A stretch of DNA of 64,000 nucleotides from Chloroflexota bacterium (GTDB taxonomy: Bacteria > Chloroflexota > Anaerolineae > Caldilineales > Caldilineaceae). The position numbers were made by a program, and so were the translations under genes. The notes under the pieces are model-generated. The model saw nothing but the letters and a program-made list of their open reading frames with translations, did no database searches and had not been told where the DNA came from. The DNA lies in NCBI GenBank assembly GCA_016861025.1, contig BOKO01000017.1, forward strand, positions 1 through 64,000. The letters are read 5' to 3'. Shown piece by piece: positions 33,046-45,131 of this stretch. Positions within the stretch are counted from its first letter, which is position 1. Every line of letters starts with the position of its first letter.

Positions 33046-33669
33046 TCAATTCACGATGTCGTCGATGCGCGTGATGCGCTTGAAGACCGTGCGGTAGATG
33101 TTTGCCAGAATGATGAAGAGAGTGATGCTCCCGATCAGCGCAAAGATGCGCAGCCCGCGATCCAGTTCAGTGATATAGTCGCCAAGCCGATAGCCCGCTA
33201 AGATCAACGCCCCATTCCACAGCGGCTCGAAGATGATGCTGACCACAAAGAGCCGCCACCACGGCACGCGCGCCACACCCGCCGCAATGAGCACAGGAAT
33301 CGACATAAACCCCACTGCTGCTTTTGTCAGCACAAAGAGGCGCGTGGCTTTTCGATGAATTCTGCGGCTGAGATGTTCGATCACCGCCTCATTTTGCTGC
33401 GCCCAGCGCAGTCGAAAAAGGATCGAGTGATGGGCGCCAAAGCGCCCCAGTATATACCATGTGTAATCCGCCACTGTATTGCCGACAACGGCCACGATGA
33501 ACACGAGCTCAAAGCGCAAAATTCCAGCGCCAGCCATCGCCCCCGCCGTCATTGTGATCGCCGGGCCCTCGACAAAGATCAATACGAACAAAATCACATA
33601 GCTCCACACCCCAAGATCGGGCAGTGTGCTAGTGCGAATTGCATGCCAGATTTGCTCTAGGATTTCCAT
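33046..33669 (-). CDS. DedA/VTT-domain-like membrane protein
   Basis: A 207-residue membrane protein with five or six TM segments. '[18 protein letters not shown]' (about 33-50) is the re-entrant glycine-rich motif of the DedA (SNARE-associated, VTT) family, lipid scramblase-related proteins of the inner membrane. The second half with '[25 protein letters not shown]' is the usual DedA repeat, though the typical 'F.R.P' signature is altered. The exact role is unknown. Convergent with the phosphotransferase gene. Confidence 0.75.
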   Translation of the reverse strand: MEILEQIWHAIRTSTLPDLGVWSYVILFVLIFVEGPAITMTAGAMAGAGILRFELVFIVAVVGNTVADYTWYILGRFGAHHSILFRLRWAQQNEAVIEHLSRRIHRKATRLFVLTKAAVGFMSIPVLIAAGVARVPWWRLFVVSIIFEPLWNGALILAGYRLGDYITELDRGLRIFALIGSITLFIILANIYRTVFKRITRIDDIVN

Positions 33670-33767
33670 TCATTCGCCGGGCAATGACGCGCCAAGAAGG
33701 GACGGGCAGCCCATACGATCTGCAGAGAATGTCCATTCTTGACGCCGGGTTGATATTGACGACATCA

Positions 33768-35009
<1,242 letters not shown>

Positions 35010-35036
35010 CGTTACATCTCCAGTTTTCTTTACTCA

Positions 35037-35105
35037 CCTTCCCGGAAGCTCACAGCTTCCGGGAAGGTTGGCGGCAGAACACTGCGGTTGAGAACCGCAG
35101 CTACG
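35037..35105. repeat. two hairpins including one REP-like unit
   Basis: A 14-bp stem (35037-35050 with 35056-35069, loop TCACA) is followed by CTGCGGTT-GAG-AACCGCAG (35083-35101). The latter with its flank is the reverse complement of GTAGCTGCGGTTCTCAACCGCA, the same family as the units in the 51-kb repeats. It lies in the 155-base gap between 35010 and 35164, upstream of the cysteine-desulfurase-like gene and after the secreted protein gene, where no gene is visible. Confidence 0.8.
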
Positions 35106-35164
35106 ACAATTCTCTACGAAATCAGGTTGGCGGTCTCTTCATCCAACATGTCGAGCGGGATGAT

Positions 35165-36340
35165 CTACGCGCCCTCCGGTTTTTCGATGGCAGGCGCCGC
35201 GTCGAAATTGCTGTAACTCGCATCCACATCCAGCGTAAAGACGGGGATTGCGCCGCGCAGCTCGAAGGGAATTTCCTCGCCGGTCATCGCCAGGAACGTC
35301 AGCAGCCCACTCAAGTCAAACTGTACAAACGTCGACGAGTCGTAGAGATATGGCGTATCGGCGCCGACCACCTGCAGCACCTCAAAGGTGAAAGAGCGCG
35401 CCAGCATGTTGCTCAGCAACTGAATGCCGAGAATCACCATGCCCAATTCCTGCTCGTCGATCGGCTCGTCCGACGCCGCGTTCAGTGTGTCCGCCACCTG
35501 GCGCAGAAGCTGCGTGAAGTCCGGTCGGGCGACCAACCGCTGTAAATTCACTGAGGTGGCGAAGACAGCGACTGGTTGACCGTCGCGTTCTTCGTCGTCC
35601 AGCCGTTCCACGGTGATGTAGGGTTCGAGCAGGTCGCGGATCGCCTCGTCGGTCATCAACTGGTTGATGGCAACGTTCGCCTGCATCGACTGCATCACCG
35701 AGTCATCGACCGGTGCGCCGGCATCCAACTGCTGCGCAATCTGCCCGACAATGTCGAAGCCTATCCAGCCCGAAATGCCCTCTGCGCGCATGTCGGCGGC
35801 AAGGTCTGGGATGCTCTCCGCCAGTGCATCGGTGTCAATGTAGATGTAGCCATCGACCATGCGCACGCGCATGACAAGGTTTGCCGGGAACGGCAGCTCT
35901 GCGTCTGCCTCAATGGCGGCGCGCACGGCGGGCGGCAGCGCCAACTGCATCTCCACGTCCAGCCCCAACGTTTCGTAGAGTTGCACCACCAGATCGAGCG
36001 TCTCCTCCAACGACATTGCGCTTGGCTCTTCCTGCGCGGCGAGGCGCAATGCTTCATTCACCGCCGGGTCGATGTGGGTAGTCAAATCCATCGTCATCTC
36101 GAACTGCATATCCTCATCTGCAATGTCCGGGATGCCGGTGAGACCACTCCGCACCGACAATGAAGCTTGCATCGACGACACACTGCGCATCAATTCCTGC
36201 GAATCGGTCAAAAGCTGGCAGTCAGCTTCGGACAATCCACCGCAGAAAGGCGGCGGCAATGGTGCAAACTCATCTTGCGCCAGCGCGGCCGTGGGCCAGA
36301 GCAAGGCCAGGCTCAGCAGCACTGCAACCAACATTTTCAT
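35165..36340 (-). CDS. secreted protein, unknown function
   Basis: A 391-residue exported protein. The signal peptide is 'MLVAVLLSLALLWPTAALAQ' with cleavage after ALA; no lipobox Cys. The mature part begins with a short Pro-rich piece and alternates beta strands and polar loops ('VRMVDGYIYIDTDALAESI', 'ISGWIGFDIVGQIAQQLDAG'), reminiscent of LppX/LprG-type or DUF6612 lipid-carrier folds, but I cannot assign it. The Cys pair near residue 30-40 ('FCGGLSEADCQLL') may form a disulfide. ATG at 36340 has AAAGGAG upstream. Downstream of sppA by 49 bases. Confidence 0.6.
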   Translation of the reverse strand: MKMLVAVLLSLALLWPTAALAQDEFAPLPPPFCGGLSEADCQLLTDSQELMRSVSSMQASLSVRSGLTGIPDIADEDMQFEMTMDLTTHIDPAVNEALRLAAQEEPSAMSLEETLDLVVQLYETLGLDVEMQLALPPAVRAAIEADAELPFPANLVMRVRMVDGYIYIDTDALAESIPDLAADMRAEGISGWIGFDIVGQIAQQLDAGAPVDDSVMQSMQANVAINQLMTDEAIRDLLEPYITVERLDDEERDGQPVAVFATSVNLQRLVARPDFTQLLRQVADTLNAASDEPIDEQELGMVILGIQLLSNMLARSFTFEVLQVVGADTPYLYDSSTFVQFDLSGLLTFLAMTGEEIPFELRGAIPVFTLDVDASYSNFDAAPAIEKPEGA

Positions 36341-36389
36341 GGAATGCTCCTTTCTGTTGCTGACAGCTTTTAATTTCGATTTGGGCGGA

Positions 36390-38216
36390 TTATGATTTGG
36401 GCAGATATGGCGCCAGCAGCCACACCTGTTCTCGTTCGAGCAAGTTGACCAGTTCGCCATCCAGGACAAATCCGACCAGCTCTGCCAGTTGTTGCGAACG
36501 GCCGCCTGCCAACAGGCTCTGCACAGCGGTCAGCGGTTCGGGCGGCAGCCAGCGATGCGGCGCAGAAACGATGACCGTGTCGATGCGTCGGTTCACGGGC
36601 AGCCCTGCTTCGGCGGCGGCGATCTCGACCGCGGTTTGAAAATCACCAAGCGCATCGACCAACCCATGCATCAATGCCTGCGCGCCTGTCCAGACTCGTC
36701 CACCCGCCAGCTCATCGAGCTGCATCGGTTCAAGGCGGCGCCCCTCAAGCACACGCTGCTTGAACAGATCGTAGACATGGTGTAGCGTATGTTCGATCCG
36801 TTCGATCAGATCGCCCTGCCATTGTGTTGTGTCGCCATAGATGCCAGCGTGCGCGCCGCGTTTCACCTCGTCGCGTCGTGCGCCGATCTTGGCAAAGGCA
36901 TCCTGTAGATTGGCTTTGGCGACGATCACGCCGATGCTGCCGGTCAGGGTTGCACGCTGCGCCACGATCTTGCGCCCTGGTGCGGCAATATAGTAGCCGC
37001 CGCTGGCGGCCACATCGCCCATGTAAATGATGACGGGTTTCTCGGCGTTGAGTAACGACAATTCGCGCCAGATCAGATCGCTCGCCAGCGCTGACCCACC
37101 GGGTGAATCGACATGCACAACCACGGCGTCAAGAGTGTCGTCTTGCCGCGCAGCACGGATGAGCTGCTGTGCTGTGGCGCTGCCGATGATTTCGTCGCCA
37201 AAAAGCGGCAACGGCGTTGGAAAAGAGCGGCTCTCTCCGGGCATAATTGAACCGATAAGGCTGATCACACCCACAGTCCCCGCGGCGGGCGGATGCACGC
37301 GACGATAGAGCAGGCGCTGGACGCGACGATAGGCTTTGAGAGTGGCTGGTTTGTCCGCTTCGCCAAGCAACGCAGGGAGCTCATCTTCATAGGCAAGTGC
37401 ATCGACCAGTCCGGCGGACAGTGCTTCGGTCGCTGTCAAAGGCGCCCGGTCGATCAGCGAACGCACGGTTTCCGCATCCAGCCGCCGTCCCTGGCTTATG
37501 CCCTCGACAACGTCGGCAAACAGGCTGTCCAACAGCCAGGCGTACTGCTCCCGCGCCTCGGCGCTCAAGCGATCGTAGATGAATGCGTCGGCGGCTGTCT
37601 TCCACGGTGCGACGCGTACAACCTGCATTTCCACGCCAAGCCGCGCCAGCGTTTCGCGCACAAAAAGTGGCGCCGCGCGCAAACCGACGACATTCCATTC
37701 CGCCAGCGGCGCCATGATCAACTTGTCGGCGGCGCTGGCGGCGACAAGCGCACTCGGCGAACATTGCTCGACATAAACGACAACCTGCTGTGCAATGGTT
37801 CGATCGCTCTGTTCCACCGACCAGCGACGGAAGCGATCAAAGATGGCAGCCAGATTCTGCGCCTGCGCCAACGTGATGGCGGCGCCCTTTAACAAAAATA
37901 GAACCCCATGCACGTCCGGGTCATCGGCGACGCGGCGCAACACGCGCTGCACTCCTTCAATGGTCTGAGGCGCGCGATAGCCCGGCAAGAAATCGTAATA
38001 CCAGGGCGTCTCAGGATCGCGCTCGCGTAGCTCACCGTCAATGGTGATGACCACATAGTTGGGCAGATGACGCTTGAACAGGCGGCGTCGTTGGTTGGAA
38101 AGTGAGCAAATCAGCCGCTGCCAGATTGCGCCTGTTTTATTGCGAATGCGCCTCCAAATCGACAGGCGTTTTGCACCGGTCGCGTCCTGGCGCCTGGTTG
38201 TTGTTTCGATTATCAT
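36390..38216 (-). CDS. sppA: signal peptide peptidase SppA, 67K type
   Basis: A 608-residue S49 peptidase with two tandem protease-fold repeats (about 54-270 and 312-530), the long form as in E. coli. The catalytic pair can be placed by comparison: Lys206 in 'APWKTAADAF' from the first repeat and Ser405 in 'GDVAASGGYYIAA' from the second. It digests leftover signal peptides. The N-terminal 50 residues are strongly basic and show no convincing TM helix, unlike the membrane-anchored E. coli enzyme. A start further in is unlikely because the conserved first strand is at 54. Divergent from the ald gene. Confidence 0.9.
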   Translation of the reverse strand: MIIETTTRRQDATGAKRLSIWRRIRNKTGAIWQRLICSLSNQRRRLFKRHLPNYVVITIDGELRERDPETPWYYDFLPGYRAPQTIEGVQRVLRRVADDPDVHGVLFLLKGAAITLAQAQNLAAIFDRFRRWSVEQSDRTIAQQVVVYVEQCSPSALVAASAADKLIMAPLAEWNVVGLRAAPLFVRETLARLGVEMQVVRVAPWKTAADAFIYDRLSAEAREQYAWLLDSLFADVVEGISQGRRLDAETVRSLIDRAPLTATEALSAGLVDALAYEDELPALLGEADKPATLKAYRRVQRLLYRRVHPPAAGTVGVISLIGSIMPGESRSFPTPLPLFGDEIIGSATAQQLIRAARQDDTLDAVVVHVDSPGGSALASDLIWRELSLLNAEKPVIIYMGDVAASGGYYIAAPGRKIVAQRATLTGSIGVIVAKANLQDAFAKIGARRDEVKRGAHAGIYGDTTQWQGDLIERIEHTLHHVYDLFKQRVLEGRRLEPMQLDELAGGRVWTGAQALMHGLVDALGDFQTAVEIAAAEAGLPVNRRIDTVIVSAPHRWLPPEPLTAVQSLLAGGRSQQLAELVGFVLDGELVNLLEREQVWLLAPYLPKS

Positions 38217-38408
38217 GCCGTCATTCTCTATCCAATCGGCTACTTTGGCAAAGTGTGTGCACAGGCGTGGACATAGGCTGCGGGCCTGGCTTGGATCATC
38301 TGAAAATCTTGTTGGCTTGGCAGAGATGACTCAGTCCTGATACACTGGAAACTATTATGCCGTTTTGCGTTGAACGCACTCCCAACCCTACCAAAGGAGG
38401 TAGAAGCC

Positions 38409-39518
38409 ATGTTGATCGGGTTGCCAAAAGAAATCAAAGATAATGAGGGCCGGGTTGGCTTGACCCCAGGCGCAGTGCGTGCGCTGACGCGCCGCGGCCA
38501 CCGCGTGTTGATCGAAAGCGGCGCCGGGCTTGGCAGTTCCATCCAGGATGAAGAGTATCGCGCCGCAGGCGGCGAAATCGTGGCGGAATCGGCTGCTGCG
38601 TGGGCGGCGCAAATGGTCGTCAAAGTGAAGGAGCCGATCGAAGCCGAGTATCGCTATCTGCGTCCTGACCTGTTGCTCTTCACCTATCTCCATCTTGCCG
38701 CCGATCGTCGCCTGACATACGCATTGGTCGAGAACAAGGTCACGGCGATCGCCTACGAGACGGTGCAGACAGCCGATGGCAAGTTGCCGCTCTTGCAGCC
38801 GATGAGCGAGGTGGCTGGGCGCATGGCGGCGCAGGTCGGCGCCTTCTTCCTGGAAAAGCCGCAGGGTGGACGCGGCATCTTGATGGGCGGTGTGCCAGGC
38901 GTGGCGCCTGCCAATGTAGCTGTGCTCGGCGGCGGCAGCGTCGGCAGCAACGCGGTCAAGATCGCGGTCGGCATGGGCGCGCATGTCACTGTGCTCGATA
39001 TCAACCACGATCGCCTGACCTATCTGGACGACATCTATGGGGGACGGCTGCGCACCCGCACCAGCAACGAGTACAACATCGAGGAGATCGTGCTCAACGC
39101 CGACCTGGTGATCGGCGCCGTGTTGATCCCTGGCGGGCGCGCGCCGCACCTGGTGACGCGCAATATGATTTCGCGGATGCGCGAGGGCGCCGTCATCGTC
39201 GATGTGGCGGTTGACCAGGGCGGCTGCATCGAAACGACGCGGCCAACCACACACAGCAACCCAACCTATGTCGTCGATGGCGTGCTGCACTATTGCGTCG
39301 CCAACATGCCGGGCGCTGTGCCGCGCACGAGCACTTTCGCACTCAACAACCAGACCATGCCCTATGTGCTCCAGCTTGCCAACGACGGTTTGAACGCTGT
39401 GCGCAGAAACTCGGCGCTTAAGTTGGGGCTGAACGTCTATCAAGGGCATATCACCCACGAGGGCGTGGCGGAAGCGTTTGGCATGGAATACGCCGAGCCT
39501 GATTATGTGTTGGGGTGA
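38409..39518 (+). CDS. ald: alanine dehydrogenase
   Basis: A 369-residue enzyme of normal length that converts L-alanine and NAD+ to pyruvate, ammonia and NADH. '[18 protein letters not shown]' opens the protein; catalytic Lys74 ('VKVKEP') and His95 ('YLHLA') sit at the expected numbers. The dinucleotide fold is seen in '[15 protein letters not shown]' with 'VTVLDIN' following. Shine-Dalgarno AAAGGAGG is 8 bases upstream of the ATG at 38409. hisS follows after three bases. Confidence 0.95.
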   Translation: MLIGLPKEIKDNEGRVGLTPGAVRALTRRGHRVLIESGAGLGSSIQDEEYRAAGGEIVAESAAAWAAQMVVKVKEPIEAEYRYLRPDLLLFTYLHLAADRRLTYALVENKVTAIAYETVQTADGKLPLLQPMSEVAGRMAAQVGAFFLEKPQGGRGILMGGVPGVAPANVAVLGGGSVGSNAVKIAVGMGAHVTVLDINHDRLTYLDDIYGGRLRTRTSNEYNIEEIVLNADLVIGAVLIPGGRAPHLVTRNMISRMREGAVIVDVAVDQGGCIETTRPTTHSNPTYVVDGVLHYCVANMPGAVPRTSTFALNNQTMPYVLQLANDGLNAVRRNSALKLGLNVYQGHITHEGVAEAFGMEYAEPDYVLG

Positions 39519-39521
39519 GGA

Positions 39522-40889
<1,368 letters not shown>

Positions 40890-40969
40890 GGCGGGCTGCT
40901 TTTGCCTATCATCTGGATCGCCGAAGCTCGCAGTCTCTGCCATCCTCGATTCATTTATGGCGGCGACTG

Positions 40970-42055
40970 TCACTGATAACTTCCGTAGAGATCGAGCAAT
41001 TCCATCAAGAATTGGTAGCTCTCCCAGCGCACGCCTGGTGCAATCGAGTGGTCGCTGTGATAGATGTAGCCGCCGCCCGCTTTGGCGATGGGCAGCTTCG
41101 CCGCCACCTCCGCCTCGATGCGCGCCTTGTCGTTGGTGATCAGCACCATCACGTCGATGTTGCCCATCCAACTGACGCGGTCGCCATACTGCGGCTTGAG
41201 TTCGCGAATGTCCATGTGCGCTTTGGCTTCGAGCGGCTGGAAACAGTCCACGCCAGCGTCGATCAAGTCGGGCAGGATCAGCCGGAAGTCGCCGTCGGTG
41301 TGGTAGATGACCGGCAGCCCGCGCTCCTTGAACCACGCGATCTGGCGGATGTGCGCCGGTTTGATCAGCGCGCGGTACATCTTGGGCGAGAAGAAGGGTG
41401 CATGGTTGAAGGCGATGTCGCCATAAATCCAGCCACCGTCGAAGCGCACGCCGCTGGCTTCCAGATAATCGAGCACGCGGCAGGCGATCTCCGCTTCGGT
41501 GTCGAAGATGTCCTTCGCCCACTCCGGGTCATCGGCCATGATGTAGGAGAGCCCGACGTGACCGAAGACATCCTTCGCCGTTTCGTAACATTCGACGCCC
41601 GTCCAGCAGAACCAGCGCCCCTTCGCCTGCGCTTCGTACATGCGCCGCAGCGTCGAGAAGGTGTCGACGCGCGAACCGGGCGGCTGCGCCAGCATCTGCG
41701 CTTTGTGCGTCTCCCATTGATCGCGCGTCTTGATCGTGAAATCGACATGTTCGGGCGTGCCGCTCTTGTGCTTCCAATAGCGCAGCACCGCGCCGTTGCC
41801 GTCGAGCCGCGTCCACCAATCCTCCGTCTCGGCGATGGTCTGCAAAAAGCCGGGCTGCGCCTCGTGCGAGACCCAGCCGGCGCCCATGATGTCGTAGCCG
41901 AAGAGATCGGCCACGTCGTCGTTGGGGCCAAGCCCTTGCTGATGCCAGAGCGGGACGGTTTCGGGCCAGAATGACTCGGCGCGCGGGACGCGGTCGGCTT
42001 CCTGGTGGCTGAGGGCGAGCTGAACGCGCTCGCGCCCGGTGAGTCGCTCTTTCAC
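40970..42055 (-). CDS. uroporphyrinogen decarboxylase-like (MtaA/CmuA-type) methyltransferase
   Basis: A 361-residue TIM-barrel protein of the UroD superfamily. 'TGRERVQLALSHQEADRVPRA' at the N-end is typical of corrinoid-linked methyltransferases. In place of the usual H-x-C-G zinc motif it has 'IYHTDGDFRLILPDLIDAGV'. The start GTG at 42055 overlaps the previous gene's stop by four bases (GTGA). Last of three UroD-like genes after a corrinoid protein, so it probably moves a methyl group to or from the corrinoid; the donor is unknown. Confidence 0.8.
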   Translation of the reverse strand: MKERLTGRERVQLALSHQEADRVPRAESFWPETVPLWHQQGLGPNDDVADLFGYDIMGAGWVSHEAQPGFLQTIAETEDWWTRLDGNGAVLRYWKHKSGTPEHVDFTIKTRDQWETHKAQMLAQPPGSRVDTFSTLRRMYEAQAKGRWFCWTGVECYETAKDVFGHVGLSYIMADDPEWAKDIFDTEAEIACRVLDYLEASGVRFDGGWIYGDIAFNHAPFFSPKMYRALIKPAHIRQIAWFKERGLPVIYHTDGDFRLILPDLIDAGVDCFQPLEAKAHMDIRELKPQYGDRVSWMGNIDVMVLITNDKARIEAEVAAKLPIAKAGGGYIYHSDHSIAPGVRWESYQFLMELLDLYGSYQ

Positions 42056-43008
42056 GCGTAGACTCCTTCCCGCCGCCAGATGTCGAGCATAAGCTCGTAC
42101 GACGCCAGCGGCATGCCGGTGTAGATGCAGTTGCTGGTCGAAAAGATGTAGCCGCCGCCGGGCATGCCGCTGCGCAGTGCATAGCGCACCGACTCGGCGA
42201 TCTGTTCCGGCGTGCCCGTATCGAGCATAGCGCAGTTGACGTTGCCGATCAGACAAAGCTGGTCGCCATAGCGGCGCTTGACCTCGGCGATATCGACGCC
42301 GGCCTGCGGGTCGAGCGAATGCAGCGCATGCGGCCTGGTTGAGACAAGCTGGTCGATGATCGGCATGATGTTGCCGTCGGTGTGCTTGATTACGTAGAAG
42401 CCCAGGTCGCGATACGCTTTGGTGATCTGCGCCAGATAGGGCGTGATGAACTCGGCGAAGTGGCGAGGGCTAAGAAACGGGCCGGTGTTGAAGCAGTAAT
42501 CGGCGCACAGCGCAAAGCCATCCAGCCCGCCATGGCTGGCGTAGCGTTCGGCGCGGCGGATCGCCAGATCGACCATCTGCTGCGCCTCGCGCTTCAGCCC
42601 GTCGGGGTCATCCGCCAGCCGCTCGGCAAAGGTGAACATCTGCGTGCCGTCGGGAATGCTGAAGGTGGCGTCGCCGTGGCGCATGATAAAGTAGCGGTCG
42701 CCGGTCTTCTCACGGATGATGTCGATCAGCCGGATCGTCTCCTCGACATTGTCGGGGTTGGGGTGGATGAAGATGGCGCTGTGGTCGAAGCGCTCCGCCG
42801 TGGCGATGTAGATGTCGGCCATGTCATGGCGGTGTAGCTCACGCTCCTGCTCCTCCATCTGACCCCACTGACTGTAGTAGCGATGCGAGGGATGCACCTT
42901 GCCAAAGGCTTCCATTGTCAGGAAAAAGACCAGCTCGAAGTGCGGCACCAGCCCTGTGATCGGGCGCCGTTCGAGCGCAGCGATAAAGCGGTCGCGCGGT
43001 TGCAACAT
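42052..43008 (-). CDS. uroporphyrinogen decarboxylase-like protein
   Basis: A 318-residue UroD-superfamily barrel. It starts 'MLQPRDRFIAALERRPITG' and contains 'VIKHTDGNIMPIIDQL', again without the Cys of H-x-C-G, followed by 'GNVNCAMLDTGTPEQIAESV' and a C-terminal Cys in 'STSNCIYTGMP'. Sits between the two other UroD-like genes (3-base gap upstream, 4-base overlap downstream). Likely a methyltransferase subunit or a metal-dependent lyase of the same pathway; heme synthesis is unlikely because no other hem genes are near. Confidence 0.78.
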   Translation of the reverse strand: MLQPRDRFIAALERRPITGLVPHFELVFFLTMEAFGKVHPSHRYYSQWGQMEEQERELHRHDMADIYIATAERFDHSAIFIHPNPDNVEETIRLIDIIREKTGDRYFIMRHGDATFSIPDGTQMFTFAERLADDPDGLKREAQQMVDLAIRRAERYASHGGLDGFALCADYCFNTGPFLSPRHFAEFITPYLAQITKAYRDLGFYVIKHTDGNIMPIIDQLVSTRPHALHSLDPQAGVDIAEVKRRYGDQLCLIGNVNCAMLDTGTPEQIAESVRYALRSGMPGGGYIFSTSNCIYTGMPLASYELMLDIWRREGVYA

Positions 43009-43011
43009 GGT

Positions 43012-44139
43012 TCACCCTCCGATCACACCGGTCGGCTTGAGGTTGTCCAGCCCCTTGCCCCACACCCGTTTGGCTTCCTTGACATAGAACAGGTAGTCCT
43101 CGAATTTCACATCGGGCGGGACGCGGTGGTCGGGTGTGGGGATGTAGCCGCCTTCCTCGACCAATGGCGCCAGACGTTCAATCTCGCGTGCGATAGCATC
43201 TTTCCCCTGCATCAAAATATGCTTGTCGAAGCCCCCCATCAGCCGCATTTCTTTGCCATAGCGCCGACGAAACTCGATGGGGTCCGCCTTCCACTTGCCG
43301 ACCTCGATCGGGAACATGGTGTTGACGCCCGCCTCCAGCCACAGCGGCGCCAGCAGGTCGATGTTGCCGTCGCAATCGAGAAAGACGATGTCCACGCCAT
43401 ACTTGTTGAGCGTGGCGGTGATGCGCTTGTAGTGCGGCACGAGAATCTGCTTGAAGAGTTTGGGCGACATCAACGGGCCGCCGCTGTACGCCATGTCCTC
43501 CCACATGCTGGCGGCTTCGGGACGCACGCCCGCGCCGAGCACGTATTCGAGCACGGTGATCACGACATCCGCCAGCGTCTCGACGATCTCCTCGAAAAGC
43601 GGGCGGTCGTCGTACATGATCTCGGAGATGCGCTCCAGCCCGAACCAGTTGCGCGCCACGCCGTAGAGCGACCCCGCCTCGATAAAGAGCGGATAGTCGC
43701 GATCGGGGCGCGTCCATTCGGCGAGCTGCATCTCCCAGGCAGGTCCCGAGGGCAGGCGCAACGGGTCGTCGGCGCGCAGCCGCGGCTTGTAGAAGGCGTT
43801 CCAACTGTCGCGGTCGACGAGCGTGTGGCGCAGATGGCGCGGGATCGAGCCGAGAAACTTGCCGCGCTGGACGATCACGCCGTCCGCCTGCTGCACGATC
43901 TCGGTCTCGCCTTCGTCCACGAGCTGCAAACCGGGGAAAGGCGGCCAGAGCCCCATGATACAGCCGCACATCCGCCACTGCGGATCCATGCCAAAGAAGA
44001 GGTCGGGATCGACGCCGGCTGGATAGCACTGCTCCTGCCAGATCGGCAGCGTCTCGTCCCAAAAGCCAAAATCCATGATTGGAGAGCGGTCGCGCGGTTG
44101 ATAGTGCATGACCGCCGTGTAACGTTCGCGTGGGTTCAT
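43012..44139 (-). CDS. uroporphyrinogen decarboxylase-like protein
   Basis: A 375-residue UroD-superfamily member, more diverged than the next two. 'MNPRERYTAVMHYQPRDRSP' opens it; the position of the zinc/proton motif reads 'IVFLDCDGNIDLLAPLWLEAG', so it has a Cys but not the His before it. 'MGGFDKHILMQGKDAIAREI' corresponds to the 'GN' turn. Aromatic-rich N-terminal third suggests its own substrate pocket. First UroD-like gene after the corrinoid protein, separated by a 71-base gap filled with a hairpin repeat. No good Shine-Dalgarno is seen. Confidence 0.78.
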   Translation of the reverse strand: MNPRERYTAVMHYQPRDRSPIMDFGFWDETLPIWQEQCYPAGVDPDLFFGMDPQWRMCGCIMGLWPPFPGLQLVDEGETEIVQQADGVIVQRGKFLGSIPRHLRHTLVDRDSWNAFYKPRLRADDPLRLPSGPAWEMQLAEWTRPDRDYPLFIEAGSLYGVARNWFGLERISEIMYDDRPLFEEIVETLADVVITVLEYVLGAGVRPEAASMWEDMAYSGGPLMSPKLFKQILVPHYKRITATLNKYGVDIVFLDCDGNIDLLAPLWLEAGVNTMFPIEVGKWKADPIEFRRRYGKEMRLMGGFDKHILMQGKDAIAREIERLAPLVEEGGYIPTPDHRVPPDVKFEDYLFYVKEAKRVWGKGLDNLKPTGVIGG

Positions 44140-44158
44140 AGGATAGGTGTTGGGTGTG

Positions 44159-44212
44159 AATCTCCAATCTCCAATCTCTGAATTTGAGATTTGAGATTGG
44201 AGATTGGAGATT
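44159..44212. repeat. heptamer hairpin repeat, copy 1
   Basis: The arms are 20-bp perfect complements, built from the heptamer AATCTCC in tandem (44159-44178 with 44193-44212), with a 14-base loop. The right arm overlaps the stop codon of the corrinoid protein. A second copy with the same heptamers lies at 60959-61015 between murC and murB. Confidence 0.9.
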
Positions 44213-44858
44213 AGGCTGCGACGCCCACCAGTTGACGGGCGAGCGTGACGGCGCCAGCGGCATTGTCGCTGTAGCCGTCGGCGCCGATCTCGTCGGCAAA
44301 GTCTTGTGTAACGGGCGCTCCGCCGATCATCACCTTCACGCCCGCACGCAGGCCATCCTGCACCAGGCGGTCGAGCATGCGCTTCATCGAGGGGAGCGTC
44401 GTCGTCAGCAGGGCAGAGAGCGCCACGATCTGCGGTTTGTGCGTCTGCACGGCGTCAGCCAGCTTGTCGGGGCTGACGTCGGTGCCGATGTCCACAATCT
44501 GGAAGCCACCGCCTTCAAGCATCGTGGCGACCAGATTCTTGCCGATGTCGTGCAGGTCGCCCTGGACAGTGGCAATGACCACGCGCCCTGCCGGCTCGAC
44601 CGCCTTGCCAAGCAGCAGCGGGCGAATGATCTCCATCGCCGCCTTCATGGCACGCGCCGAAATCAGCAATTCGGGCACAAAGCATTCGTTCGCCTCAAAG
44701 CGAGCGCCGACTTCGTCCATCGCCGGAATCATATAGTCGGTGAGCAGCGTCTGCGGATCGATATTGGCGTCCACAGCTTCTTTCGTAACCGCCGCCGCAG
44801 CTTTGGCGTTCCCGTCGACAATTGCATAGTACAGTTGATCCAAATCCAAATCAGCCAT
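44211..44858 (-). CDS. corrinoid (cobalamin-binding) methyltransferase protein, MtbC/MttC type
   Basis: A 215-residue protein with a helical cap domain (1-85, B12-binding-2 type) and a Rossmann-like B12 domain (about 90-215). The cobalt-ligand motif D-x-H-x-x-G is seen as 'GDLHDIGKNLV', His103, followed by 'GTDVSP' and 'MIGGAPV' typical of this fold. It carries the methyl group between a substrate-specific methyltransferase and an acceptor enzyme. Head of the cluster with the three UroD-like genes. No reductive activase (RamA-like) or methyl donor-specific MtxB gene is in the window. Confidence 0.92.
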   Translation of the reverse strand: MADLDLDQLYYAIVDGNAKAAAAVTKEAVDANIDPQTLLTDYMIPAMDEVGARFEANECFVPELLISARAMKAAMEIIRPLLLGKAVEPAGRVVIATVQGDLHDIGKNLVATMLEGGGFQIVDIGTDVSPDKLADAVQTHKPQIVALSALLTTTLPSMKRMLDRLVQDGLRAGVKVMIGGAPVTQDFADEIGADGYSDNAAGAVTLARQLVGVAA

Positions 44859-45131
44859 GTTTTATTGGTTCCTTTCTAAATGAGATGGGACACGCAACCA
44901 GTATAGAGGGTTTTGTCTTATCTTTCCCTAGTCTGTCGGGGAGTTTTTGTGCGCAAACAGAAGGGAACCGAAAGCTGTTTCGTTTGATATATCGCCACGG
45001 GAAAAGCAGAGCGCCTTTTCCCCATTGGGGGCGTCGTCGTTTGATAGCGCTAGAAAATAGCTTAACGAGGGTTAATTCCACGACAAAGCATTGCCAAAGG
45101 CAGCATCGCCTAAAAATATCCCACAAGCCCC

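Noticed and set aside
42883..44181. 432-codon plus-strand frame opposite the UroD-like genes
   Set aside because: Shadow of two UroD-superfamily genes on the minus strand; no motif of its own.
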